Source of the DNA: Stenotrophomonas hibiscicola ATCC 19867
GTDB taxonomy: Bacteria > Pseudomonadota > Gammaproteobacteria > Xanthomonadales > Xanthomonadaceae
Direction: 5' to 3'
NCBI RefSeq assembly: GCF_000382065.1
Contig: NZ_KB907500.1
Coordinates: forward strand, 124,001 to 188,000
Length of the DNA stretch: 64,000 nt
Shown here: positions 44,366 to 52,562 of the stretch, piece after piece
Numbering within the stretch: the first letter of the stretch is position 1
Layout of the letters: the number at the start of each line of letters is the position of its first letter
The notes under the pieces: generated by a model
What the model was told of the DNA's origin: nothing
Seen by the model: the letters and a program-made list of their open reading frames with translations, nothing else
Database searches by the model: none
Position numbers and translations under genes: made by a program

Positions 44366-45145
44366 CTACAGCGCTTGAATGACCTGCAGCAGATGGGTCG
44401 CATCTGGCGCGAGTTCCTGCGCGAGCCCGCCCAGCACCACGAAGAACAGCAGCAGGCCGAGCAGCGGCCAGATCGTGTGCGTCACGCATACCCGCCACCA
44501 CCCCTGCTCGTGCATGCCCTGCATGCGCCGGTACAGGCCACTGGCGATGGCCGCGTCCACCAGCAATTCGGCCATCAGCACCGGTGCCGACCACACCACC
44601 CACACGCTCGCCAGCAGGACGGACGCCACAAGCGCGACGATGCCGAGGATCGCCAGCAACGGCAGGCCTGCTTCGTCTTCGGCCAGGCCGGTCAACGGCA
44701 GCTCACCGGCATCGCCGCCGCCGGCCTGCGCCGACTCATTCCACGAAGCTGACGCGCCGCCACCTCCAGAACGGCCACCGACGCCGCCCCACGGTGATTC
44801 CACGGCACTTCCGCGAGGCGAAGGGCTGCCACTGCCCACATCCGGCGACAGGCCATCCAGCACGTTGTCCCAGCGCCAGCGGATCCAGATCCACATCAGC
44901 AGCAGGAACACGCCATAGGCCAGCAATACGGCCATCGGGTAGCGAAGCAGCATCGCGTCGATACCGGCCAGACGCAGCAGGTGCGAGGCAAGGAAACCGG
45001 CCGCACCGGTCAGGGCCACGATCAGCGTCATCTGCAGGCGTGGCCAGCCGCGTTCCCGCAGGTGTTGCCGTGCGCGCACAAGCTCACCGGCGGGGTTCAC
45101 CGGCAACTTCAGCGGGTTCCGCGCAAAGAAACGGGTGCGTTTCAT
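44366..45145 (-). CDS. Multi-pass membrane protein with glycine/serine-rich loop
   Basis: A 259-residue inner-membrane protein with about five hydrophobic segments (MTLIVALTGAAGFLASHLL, PMAVLLAYGVFLLLMWIWI, LLAILGIVALVASVLLASVWVVW, LMAELLVDAAIASGLY and WPLLGLLLFFVVLGGLAQ), and a central low-complexity loop rich in Gly and Ser (about 108-145). The basic N-terminus (KRTRFFARNPLKLP) suggests it is cytoplasmic. It heads the minus-strand group with the two paralogues and the 42064 gene. No family recognised. Confidence 0.75.
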   Translation of the reverse strand: MKRTRFFARNPLKLPVNPAGELVRARQHLRERGWPRLQMTLIVALTGAAGFLASHLLRLAGIDAMLLRYPMAVLLAYGVFLLLMWIWIRWRWDNVLDGLSPDVGSGSPSPRGSAVESPWGGVGGRSGGGGASASWNESAQAGGGDAGELPLTGLAEDEAGLPLLAILGIVALVASVLLASVWVVWSAPVLMAELLVDAAIASGLYRRMQGMHEQGWWRVCVTHTIWPLLGLLLFFVVLGGLAQELAPDATHLLQVIQAL

Positions 45146-45298
45146 CGGCGCCACCGGGTGCCGCGGATCGTGGAGCGTGGAAGCTCAAGAACCTGATACA
45201 GCATGCGGACATCCTTGCCGGGCACGCGCGGGGGGTGTTGCGCGGATTCTACCGCGGCCGGGGCCTCTGTCCAGGCGACGGGCCCAGGCCATTGATCA

Positions 45299-45682
45299 TC
45301 AACTGCGGTCGACGATCCGCACGATGCGACCGTCCTCAAAAGCGAACTCGCTGTGTCCCTGCAGTGCCAGTTCCGTACCCGCGCCGGGACCATCGGGAAT
45401 GTCCTGCGCGAACACGCCACGCCAGCCGATGCTGGCCAGCACCACGCCATCCTTGAAGATCAGCTCCAGCAACCGCTGCTCGCGCTCGCGGAACAACGGC
45501 GCCGATTGCCGTGCCAGTTCGCCGAAGGCATCGATGCCTTCGGTGACCATCGTCAGCTGCCCACCGCTGTGGTTCTCGAAACGCACGTTATGCGCCAGCA
45601 CCGCCAGCATGGCGTCGATGTCGAAGCGGTTGTAGGCCTGCAGGTAGTGCTCGATCAGATGGCGGCAGTGCGATTCGTCCAC
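45299..45682 (-). CDS. SnoaL/NTF2-like fold protein
   Basis: A 127-residue protein with the alpha+beta barrel pattern of SnoaL-like proteins (HLIEHYLQAYNRFDIDAMLAVLAHNVRFENHSGG ... FGELARQSAPLFREREQRLLELIFKDGVVLASIGWRGVFAQD ... GHSEFAFEDGRIVRIVDRS). Such domains act as small hydrolases, isomerases or ligand-binding proteins. Starts with GTG. Its 5' end is 52 bp from the end of the TetR gene at 45735, on the same strand, so it may be co-transcribed with it. Confidence 0.78.
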   Translation of the reverse strand: MDESHCRHLIEHYLQAYNRFDIDAMLAVLAHNVRFENHSGGQLTMVTEGIDAFGELARQSAPLFREREQRLLELIFKDGVVLASIGWRGVFAQDIPDGPGAGTELALQGHSEFAFEDGRIVRIVDRS

Positions 45683-45734
45683 GGCGGTGTCCAGTCAGGG
45701 CCTGCGCCAAGTCTCCCGCGACCGTTCAGCCGTA

Positions 45735-46310
45735 TCAAGGAGGCGCGGCGGCCTTCAGCAACTGCGCGGCCACCTGGTCGAACGGGGCGATGTCCTGCAG
45801 TGCGCGGCACATCGCCACCGCACCTTCCACACTGGCAATCACCAGATTGGCCAGCCCACCCGCGGCGACCGGATCGTGGCCGTCGGCGATGAACGCTGCG
45901 GCCAGATGGCCCTGCCAACGTGCGAACACTTCAGCAGCTGCTGCACGGGGCTGGCTCGGCACTGCCTCCACCGGCTCCTCCACGGCAGCGGCCAGTACCG
46001 GGCAGCCCGCCCGGAACCCGGAGCGCAGCAGGCGCTCGCGCCACATCGCCAGGAACTGCTGCAGGCCCTGCACGGCTCCGCCTTTCAACAGTTCAACGAG
46101 AAGCGCCTCCACCTTGTCGCCAGCCATGTAGGTGGCGCGCGCCAGAAGCTCCTGCTTGCCGCCAGGAAAATGGTGGTAGGTCGAGCCCAACGGCGCCTCG
46201 GCCAGCTTGGTCACCTCACGGATGCTGGTGGCATTGAGGCCTACCCGCGCCAGCATCAGTGCTGCGGCATCAATCACCCGTTGCGGGGCATCAGAGGGTC
46301 GTGGACTCAC
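45735..46310 (-). CDS. TetR-family transcriptional repressor
   Basis: A 191-residue regulator with the TetR HTH (APQRVIDAAALMLARVGLNATSIREVTKLAEAPLGSTYHHFPGGKQELL) and a TetR_C ligand domain of the YxaF/LmrA-like type (FRAGCPVLAAAVEE). The start is taken at GTG 46310, with AAGG 8 bp before it; the frame is open to 46406 but the extra residues cover the operators. Twin palindromic operators lie between it and the divergent thioesterase-like gene, which it probably represses along with itself. Confidence 0.88.
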   Translation of the reverse strand: MSPRPSDAPQRVIDAAALMLARVGLNATSIREVTKLAEAPLGSTYHHFPGGKQELLARATYMAGDKVEALLVELLKGGAVQGLQQFLAMWRERLLRSGFRAGCPVLAAAVEEPVEAVPSQPRAAAAEVFARWQGHLAAAFIADGHDPVAAGGLANLVIASVEGAVAMCRALQDIAPFDQVAAQLLKAAAPP

Positions 46311-46323
46311 GGCGATCGCCTTG

Positions 46324-46377
46324 CTAAGACAGTCGTCATAGATTAGCGTACCGGCCGTTCTATAACAGTCGTCATAG
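46324..46377. promoter_or_regulatory. Twin TetR operators
   Basis: Site 1 at 46324-46341 (CTAAGAC-AGTC-GTCATAG) and site 2 at 46360-46377 (CTATAAC-AGTC-GTCATAG) are near-perfect palindromes of the form CTATRAC-N4-GTYATAG with identical centres, 36 bp apart. Site 2 ends 2 bp before the ATG of the divergent thioesterase-like gene and contains a TATAAC -10-like element, so repression should be steric. Confidence 0.75.
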
Positions 46378-46379
46378 CG

Positions 46380-46925
46380 ATGAATCTCTGGTTCCGCCTG
46401 CTCCATCTACTGCTTTGCAGCCTGTTCCGGCCCAAGCTGGAGGCCCCGTTCGGGGTCTCACGGCTGCAGTTCCGGGTACTGCCCAACGACCTGGACAGCA
46501 ACCTGCACATGACCAACGGCCGCTACTGGAACATCTTCGATCTGGGCCGGCTGGACCTGATCCTGCGCATGGGCCTGGGCCGGGTGGCGCTGCGCGAGAA
46601 GTGGGCACCGATCGTCGGTGCAGGCACCATCCAGTTCCGCCGCGAACTCAAGCCGTTCCAGCGCTTTACCTTGGAAACGCGCCTGGTGGGCTGGGTCGGC
46701 TCGCGCGGCATCATGGAGCAGCGCGTGCTGATCGGGCCCGAGCAGAAGATCGCCACACGTGCGCTGCTGGTCACCGGCATCTACGACCGTCGCGCGCGCC
46801 AGTTCCTGGGCATGCCGAAGATGATGGAAGCGATCGGCGTGGTCGCCCCACCGTCGCCGTCGCTCAGTGCAGCCGCCGAGGCGCTGCTGGCGGCCGATGC
46901 GGCGTTGAAGCAGGACGATGCCTGA
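46380..46925 (+). CDS. Hotdog-fold thioesterase-like protein (THEM6/4HBT_2 type)
   Basis: A 181-residue protein with an N-terminal hydrophobic segment (MNLWFRLLHLLLCSLFRP) and a hotdog fold (VLPNDLDSNLHMTNGRYWNIFDLGRLDLILRMGL, with Asp in the LDSNLHM motif as candidate catalytic residue). It is expected to hydrolyse acyl-CoA or act in acyl transfer. There is no Shine-Dalgarno sequence and the ATG is 2 bp after an operator; the transcript is therefore probably leaderless or nearly so. Controlled by the divergent TetR gene. Confidence 0.83.
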   Translation: MNLWFRLLHLLLCSLFRPKLEAPFGVSRLQFRVLPNDLDSNLHMTNGRYWNIFDLGRLDLILRMGLGRVALREKWAPIVGAGTIQFRRELKPFQRFTLETRLVGWVGSRGIMEQRVLIGPEQKIATRALLVTGIYDRRARQFLGMPKMMEAIGVVAPPSPSLSAAAEALLAADAALKQDDA

Positions 46926-47014
46926 GGCACAGATGGGGGCGACCTGCATGGGGCGCTTTCCGCCGCGCCGCAGTAGGCTGATGCCCCAGTACAGGGCGGT
47001 AGATCCGCTGCTGA

Positions 47015-47845
47015 TCAGTTTCGATACGTGGTGGTCGACAAACCTGCCTGCCGCTGCGACCTCTGCTGCAGCGCGCGCTTGACTGCCGCTTCGGCCAGCG
47101 GCGCCATCACCGCATAGCCCTTCGCCGTAGGATGCACGCCATCCTCGGCCAGCTGCGGATCGAGTCCGCCGGCGGCATTGGCCATCGGCGTGTGGTAGTC
47201 CAGATAGACCAGCTGCTGTGCATCGGCATGGCGCTTCAACGCCGTGTTCAGCGCACGCACCTTGGGCGCAGGCGCGATCCCGGGCATCCATGGGTAATCG
47301 CTGACCGGCAGCACCGATGCCAGCACCACGGCAATGCCATGTGCGCGGGCCAGGTCCACCATCGCGTGCAGGTTGTCTTCGATCATCGCCTGCGTGGATG
47401 GACCGGTGTTGCCTGCAATATCGTTGGTACCGGCCAGGATCACCACCACCTGAGGCTTCAGCGCCAGCACGTCTTGCGGGAAGCGCACCAGCATCTGTGC
47501 CGTGGTCTGGCCGCTGATACCGCGGTTGAGCCAGCCCTTGCCGGGGAAGAAAGCCGCGCTGCCTTCCCTGCCCCAGCCTTCGGTGATGGAGTCGCCGAAG
47601 AAGACCACGCGTGGCTGGCCCGGCGCCGCCGCGGGCAGTCGCGCGTTGGCATCACGATAGTGCTGCAGCTGCGGCCAATCCGCCAGGCGCTGCTGCATGA
47701 AACGAATCTCATCAGGGCGCAGCTGCTCTACGGGCTTGAGCAGCATCGGATTGACCGCGCCCGTTTCAGCAGCCGCGGTCGGAATGGTCAAGCCAATGCT
47801 GGAGGCGATGGCCAACGTTCCGGCAAGCACTACAGGAATACGCAT
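47015..47845 (-). CDS. Secreted SGNH/GDSL hydrolase
   Basis: A 276-residue protein with a signal peptide (about 1-26, ending TAAAE). The SGNH blocks are block I FFGDSITEGW (nucleophile Ser about 86), block II NRGISGQTT, block III ILAGTNDIAG and block V DGVHPTAKGY (Asp and His). The family comprises esterases and acetylhydrolases that act on lipids or polysaccharides; platelet-activating-factor acetylhydrolase-like members are the closest by motif spacing. GGGAGAG precedes the start. Confidence 0.92.
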   Translation of the reverse strand: MRIPVVLAGTLAIASSIGLTIPTAAAETGAVNPMLLKPVEQLRPDEIRFMQQRLADWPQLQHYRDANARLPAAAPGQPRVVFFGDSITEGWGREGSAAFFPGKGWLNRGISGQTTAQMLVRFPQDVLALKPQVVVILAGTNDIAGNTGPSTQAMIEDNLHAMVDLARAHGIAVVLASVLPVSDYPWMPGIAPAPKVRALNTALKRHADAQQLVYLDYHTPMANAAGGLDPQLAEDGVHPTAKGYAVMAPLAEAAVKRALQQRSQRQAGLSTTTYRN

Positions 47846-47892
47846 GGAGACTCTCCCGGTTCACGGTGGCAGTCTAGCGCCCCGGCCTGCAA

Positions 47893-48858
47893 TCAGCGTG
47901 CTGCCGCGCGCGCTGCCACGCCGGTCACCTTGGCCGGCATCCACATGCCGGGCGTCCAGCCACTGGCAGCCAGGATCGCCTTGGGGTTGTCCTGCTGGAT
48001 CAGCGCGCGCACCGCGTCACGCTTGTCCTTGGCCTGCAGGTAGTAGGCTTTGGCGATGCGGTAGCCCACCCAGTAGCCCAGGTCATAGGGCTCCTGCGAG
48101 CCCGGCTTGTAGTTGTACAGCCACTGCGACAGATCGGTGCTGTCCAGATCCAGCGCGAAGGCGCTTTCGATATGCACTTCCCGGCCACGGGTCCAGGCCG
48201 CGTGGCGCCCGTTGCCGACGTTGCCGGAAATCAGTTCGGCGATGAACTCGGCGATGCCTTCGCCCAACGACACGCGCAGCACCGTGGCATGCGGATCGCC
48301 CGGCTCGAAGTCGGTCAGGCCGGTCTGCTGGATATGCACGTACTCGTGCGCGATCACGTGGACGAAGCGGTCCTGCACATTGGGATTCATGAAATCGGCT
48401 GCGCACAGCGCTTCCAGGCCGATGATCACCCCGCATTTCGAGGTCAGCCCGACCGGACGGCCACGGCCCACCGCGATGGTCACCGGCGAAAACGCGGCCT
48501 GCGGGTAGACGGCCTGCAGGTTGGAAAACACCTGCGTCAGGCGTTGTTTCACCGCCGGCAGTTCGGCCAGGCAGCTTCGTCCCTGCGCGTACAGTTCCGG
48601 CTGGTTGGCGATGGACTCGGCAATGCGCTCGGGGGTGACCCGGCGCGCCTTCGCCAGTTCACCCAGGCCCGTACTGCCTTCGGCGAGGTAGCCGGCCAGC
48701 TGGGCGACGCTGGGCTTGCCTCCCGTAGCATCGTAAAGCGCGTAGAAGCGGCTGGCATCGTGGGTGAGTATCTGCGGGCCCGGCGGCGCAGCCGCCGACG
48801 CCACGCCGAACGCCCCGGCACCGGCCAGGGCAAGCAGGCAGCGCAGGAAACCGGACAT
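47893..48858 (-). CDS. Putative periplasmic Zn-dependent protease (DUF2268-like)
   Basis: A 321-residue protein with a signal peptide (MSGFLRCLLALAGAGAFGVASA). HVIAHEYVHIQQ is the HExxH zinc-protease motif (His/Glu about 177-181) followed by LGEGIAEFIAELISG with the third ligand Glu about 30 residues later, the pattern of DUF2268 putative proteases. Four cysteines in the mature region may form disulfides. Start at 48858 is chosen for the signal peptide; the open frame runs much further upstream but without homology. Divergent from the gene at 48997. Confidence 0.82.
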   Translation of the reverse strand: MSGFLRCLLALAGAGAFGVASAAAPPGPQILTHDASRFYALYDATGGKPSVAQLAGYLAEGSTGLGELAKARRVTPERIAESIANQPELYAQGRSCLAELPAVKQRLTQVFSNLQAVYPQAAFSPVTIAVGRGRPVGLTSKCGVIIGLEALCAADFMNPNVQDRFVHVIAHEYVHIQQTGLTDFEPGDPHATVLRVSLGEGIAEFIAELISGNVGNGRHAAWTRGREVHIESAFALDLDSTDLSQWLYNYKPGSQEPYDLGYWVGYRIAKAYYLQAKDKRDAVRALIQQDNPKAILAASGWTPGMWMPAKVTGVAARAAAR

Positions 48859-48996
48859 CGCTCCGTCCTTGGTGGAGTGCATGCGAAGCGCGCAATCTAT
48901 CACTCCGCCCGGCCCACTGCAGCAGGCGGATGCGGGCGCACCGGCGCTGTGCCAGACTCGCTTCGGCACCTGCCATGGAAGATGGAGCACCGCACG

Positions 48997-49980
48997 ATGA
49001 TGATCGTTCCCGCGTACTGGGCCGAAGCCCGCCTGCAGGCCCGTTTCCGTGGCCGGCCGGTGGTCGTGCGCCGCTTTGGCTGGTCCGACGAAGGGCCTGC
49101 CGAAGCCCAGGTCCACGCCGAACGCCGTGCCAATGAGGCACTCAACGCCATCCTTGCCGGGCAGGTGCTGCCGCGTCGCGAAGTGCGCAGCAACTACGGC
49201 GTGGAGGGCGTTCCGATCCGCGAGCAGATCGTGCAGCGCGACGGCGACGTCATCATCACCCGCAACAGCTACGGTGCGCTCTGCCTCAATACCCCTGACG
49301 TGCTGTTCGCCGATATCGACCATGCGCAGCCACCGGCGGGTTGCGTGATGCCCGCTGTCATCGCCGCAGCGCTGCTGTTTGCTGGCGCCATCGTCGGCAC
49401 CCTGCTGTGGCACTGGCTGGTGGGACTGGTATTGGGCGTGGCGGCCGTAGTGCTGGTGAATGCCGCGATGCTGATGCAGCGCAGGCGGCGGCTGGCCGCC
49501 GCCGGTGGCGCCGAAGGTGTGGCGCTGCAGCGGGTCGCGGCCTTCAGCGAACAGCATCCGGACTGGCATCTGCGCGCCTACCGCACGCCAGCCGGACTAC
49601 GCGTGCTGGTCATGCATGCCACGTTCTCGCCCGAAGACGAGCAACTGCAGGCCTTCTTCAAGGCGCTGGGTACCGACGCCCTGTACGCGCGCATGTGCCG
49701 GCTGCAGCATTGCTTCCGTGCGCGACTGACACCGAAGCCCTGGCGCGTCGGGCTGAAATACCGCATCCGCCCACCGGTGGCCGCGTGGTCAGCCGAACAG
49801 GCCAACAACCCGGACCGTCTGGCCTGGATTGCCGAATACGAAAAGAAGAGCGCTGGCTTTGCCGCGTGCACCTACCTGCGCAGTTTCGGTGATACCGCGC
49901 GCATCCATGCCAAGGCCGAGCACGTGCGTGCGCTGCACGACCGCCTGTCGCACGCGCAGGACCGTCTGCCGCTGGCGTGA
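48997..49980 (+). CDS. Membrane protein of unknown function
   Basis: A 327-residue protein. An N-terminal cytoplasmic domain (IVPAYWAEARLQARFRGRPVVVRRFGWSDEGPAEAQVHAERRANEALN) resembles proteins annotated only as hypothetical in this family. Two close membrane segments (about 113-150: VIAAALLFAGAIVGTLLWHWLVGLVLGVAAVVLVNAAML) are followed by a large C-terminal domain with LRAYRTPAGLRVLVMHATF and YEKKSAGFAACTYL. GGAG 9 bp before ATG 48997 decides the start. Divergent from the DUF2268 protein. Confidence 0.75.
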   Translation: MMIVPAYWAEARLQARFRGRPVVVRRFGWSDEGPAEAQVHAERRANEALNAILAGQVLPRREVRSNYGVEGVPIREQIVQRDGDVIITRNSYGALCLNTPDVLFADIDHAQPPAGCVMPAVIAAALLFAGAIVGTLLWHWLVGLVLGVAAVVLVNAAMLMQRRRRLAAAGGAEGVALQRVAAFSEQHPDWHLRAYRTPAGLRVLVMHATFSPEDEQLQAFFKALGTDALYARMCRLQHCFRARLTPKPWRVGLKYRIRPPVAAWSAEQANNPDRLAWIAEYEKKSAGFAACTYLRSFGDTARIHAKAEHVRALHDRLSHAQDRLPLA

Positions 49981-49993
49981 GCGCAGCAGGCGC

Positions 49994-50314
49994 TCAATCA
50001 GCGCCCTGTACGAACGGCTGCCCTGCCAGGGTAGTGCCCAGCCGCATCGCGACCTGCTGCCCGCCCTTTTCGAAGGTTGTTGCGCATTGCTTGGCGCCCT
50101 TCTGGCATCCAACTTCCGGAAAGCCCTCGAGTGACTCAGGCGCGCCCTGGACCGGACTCGCCTGCCACCCTGCCGCATCCATCAGGCGCTTGGCCTTGGC
50201 ATAAGGCATGCCGGCAACAATGCCCAGCTGCGCCAGTTCGCAGGGGAGTGATTGCGCATGCAGGATCGGCGTCATCACCAGCGCCAACACTGCGGCGATA
50301 CGTTTGGACTTCAT
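49994..50314 (-). CDS. Small secreted protein
   Basis: A 106-residue protein with a Sec signal (MKSKRIAAVLALVMTPILHAQS). The mature part is a compact domain with three cysteines (LPCELAQLGI, VGCQKGAKQCATTF). No family recognised. Transcribed alone on the minus strand, convergent with the gene at 48997. Confidence 0.68.
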   Translation of the reverse strand: MKSKRIAAVLALVMTPILHAQSLPCELAQLGIVAGMPYAKAKRLMDAAGWQASPVQGAPESLEGFPEVGCQKGAKQCATTFEKGGQQVAMRLGTTLAGQPFVQGAD

Positions 50315-50564
50315 TGGTGAAACCCATGGCAGACAGCAACAGGCCTGCAGCGTATCGCAGCTTCCGCACGCCATTGCACCCGCATCACATACGGTTACGC
50401 AATCGCAACGGCCAATGACACGAGGTCACCCCGGGGCCGCATCCGGTTCGCTTCGCGCGCGGCCGGCGCATTGCTGGCCGAGTCGAGGACCGCGGAAAGC
50501 GCGTCCGGCTCGCTGCGCACCGCGTACATCACCCGGGTGCCGGCAGCAGCAGGCTGTCGCCTGT

Positions 50565-52397
50565 TCAGCGACCGCGCTGGCGCTCGATTTCCGCGTGCAG
50601 TACCTGCAGCTGCGCCAGGTACTGCTGGAAGATGCCCAGATCCTCCTCGACCAGGCGTGGCCAGTCGGGCTTCGCATTCAGCAACTGCTCGACCTGCTGC
50701 TGCGGCGGGCGATCAAACCCTTCGCCCAGGACGGCCAGGTAGCGCTCCCTGAATCCCTCCGGATCCTGCTGGTCCTGTGCGAAGAGCTGCACCGCAATCA
50801 ATCCGGCATACAGGTAATTGGCGAGGTAAAGCGGATCCTCATACATCAGCCGCTTGGATACCCAGGTGCTGCGCAGCTCGGGATACTGCTCCGATGCGCC
50901 CCCATACCGGCCCAGTACCTTCACCGTCATCGCATCAAGCGCGTCTGCGTTGCCAACCTCATCGGCGGCCACTTGCTGATAGATGGACTGTTCCAGATCG
51001 GCCTCTTCAGACGATACGAACAGCTGCAGGATGATGTCATCGAGCAACGACTTCAGGTAATACGCCTTGGCACGTGGATCGCTGGCCTGTCGATAGAGCT
51101 GATCGCGGAACTTCAGTTCGTTGTAGATGGCGAAGGCCTCGGTCAACCACTTGTTGCCGTTGCGCTGGAACGAGGATGCGCCACCGCGCTGCATCCACTG
51201 CCCATGCATGGCATGGCCGGCTTCGTGAGCGATCTGGACATCCCCCTCCAGATCGCCCTGTCGATGACCAACGAACAGCAGCGAAGGCGCGCCAGGGGCG
51301 CTGATCGAAAACGCATCCATCGCGCGCCGCCCTGCCGATCCACCCAGATCCATGTGTCCGCCCGCAGGATCGAGCAGCCCGCGCAGCCCTGTCACGTAGT
51401 CCGGCCCCAGCACCTGCATCGATGCCGCTGCCGCATCACGCAATTGCGCCAGGTCAAGCGGCGGAGGGATATAGCCCGCATCAGGCAGGCCCATGTCCCA
51501 GATCCTTGGAGAGGCCTGGCCCATGCGCTCAAGATGGGTCAACTGCATCTGTTGATAGTTGCCTCGCAGCGGCGCGTGGCGCGCTACCGCCGCCAGTGTC
51601 GCGTCGACGGCGGCCTGATCCAGGCCCATGTGCCGGTAGCTGCGGTCAGGCGCAGTTCCATCGCCCTGCAGTTCCGACGCTTGCTCGTTGAGGCGGACCA
51701 GGCCCAGCAGCACCGTTGCCATTTCGCTGCGCCGCGACGCCATTCCCTGCCAGTAAGCACGCCATGCCGCTTCGCGCAGTGAACGGTCCGGCAGGCGGGA
51801 AAGGGCTCGCGCATCGGTGCGGCTGTCAAACGTGCCGCCTTCATGTTCGAAGCGCGCAAAGGGCGCCGATTGCAGCAGCTGCCGGTGCAGTCGCCCGAAG
51901 CTGTCCAGCGCCGGGTCGGCCAACGTGTCGACCGCATCCACCAGCGCTGCATTGGCCGGCTGCACACCCTCCCGCAACGCCCGTTCACGCAGGTCGGCAT
52001 GCGGCTCGATCCAGGCAGCCTGCGCGGGCGCATCACGTAATGCCTGCTTGGCAATCGCCGCGATGCGTCCACATGTGCCGGCCACTTCGCCCTGGGTGTT
52101 GGCCAGCCGGGCATCATCAGCATTGCGCGCTGCCTGAAGATGCAGGTAGCCATGGTGCCGGAGGCACTCGCCATACAGCTGCTCGGCCTGCTGGAACCGC
52201 ACGTCTGGCGGCGCCTGAAGGGCCTTGAGGGCATGGGTGCTGCGCTCGAGGTTCTGCCATGCCTCACGTTCAAGGGAGGCGCTGCCAAAGTAGCTGCGGT
52301 CATCTGCCCGCAGAGCCTGCGCTTCCACTCCTTGTGTCATCCCGGCCAACAGCGTCGCGATGACAAAAGTGATGGCGCGCATTCCATTGCGATGCAT
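50565..52397 (-). CDS. M3-family metallopeptidase (oligoendopeptidase F-like), secreted
   Basis: A 610-residue peptidase with a signal peptide (MHRNGMRAITFVIATLLAGMTQGVEA). The catalytic motif HEAGHAMHG (about residues 387-395) is HExxH with the third ligand Glu in the later helix EAFAIYNE. The segment FSISAPGAPSLLFVGHRQGDLEGDVQIAHEAGH is typical of M3 enzymes. AGGAG precedes ATG 52397. A 14-bp hairpin lies just upstream between it and the S9 peptidase. Probably degrades short peptides in the periplasm. Confidence 0.9.
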   Translation of the reverse strand: MHRNGMRAITFVIATLLAGMTQGVEAQALRADDRSYFGSASLEREAWQNLERSTHALKALQAPPDVRFQQAEQLYGECLRHHGYLHLQAARNADDARLANTQGEVAGTCGRIAAIAKQALRDAPAQAAWIEPHADLRERALREGVQPANAALVDAVDTLADPALDSFGRLHRQLLQSAPFARFEHEGGTFDSRTDARALSRLPDRSLREAAWRAYWQGMASRRSEMATVLLGLVRLNEQASELQGDGTAPDRSYRHMGLDQAAVDATLAAVARHAPLRGNYQQMQLTHLERMGQASPRIWDMGLPDAGYIPPPLDLAQLRDAAAASMQVLGPDYVTGLRGLLDPAGGHMDLGGSAGRRAMDAFSISAPGAPSLLFVGHRQGDLEGDVQIAHEAGHAMHGQWMQRGGASSFQRNGNKWLTEAFAIYNELKFRDQLYRQASDPRAKAYYLKSLLDDIILQLFVSSEEADLEQSIYQQVAADEVGNADALDAMTVKVLGRYGGASEQYPELRSTWVSKRLMYEDPLYLANYLYAGLIAVQLFAQDQQDPEGFRERYLAVLGEGFDRPPQQQVEQLLNAKPDWPRLVEEDLGIFQQYLAQLQVLHAEIERQRGR

Positions 52398-52527
52398 CGA
52401 TGTCTCCTGGTCTGTTTCCATTCCCAGCTTAGCAGCCCGGGTGGACCCGGATGCCGCATGGCAGGTGGCTTCCCGATTCCCGATTGCGCATCCGGATCCA
52501 GGCCGTCTGCCCACTCACATCCCGAGA

Positions 52528-52559
52528 CAGAAAGGCCACCCGGAGGTGGCCTTTCTGTT
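52528..52559 (-). terminator. Terminator hairpin after the S9 peptidase
   Basis: A perfect 14-bp stem (ACAGAAAGGCCACC/GGTGGCCTTTCTGT) with a 4-nt loop, 3 bp downstream of the S9 peptidase stop on the minus strand, ending in CTTTCTGT. It separates this gene from the M3 peptidase. Confidence 0.8.
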
Positions 52560-52562
52560 CCC

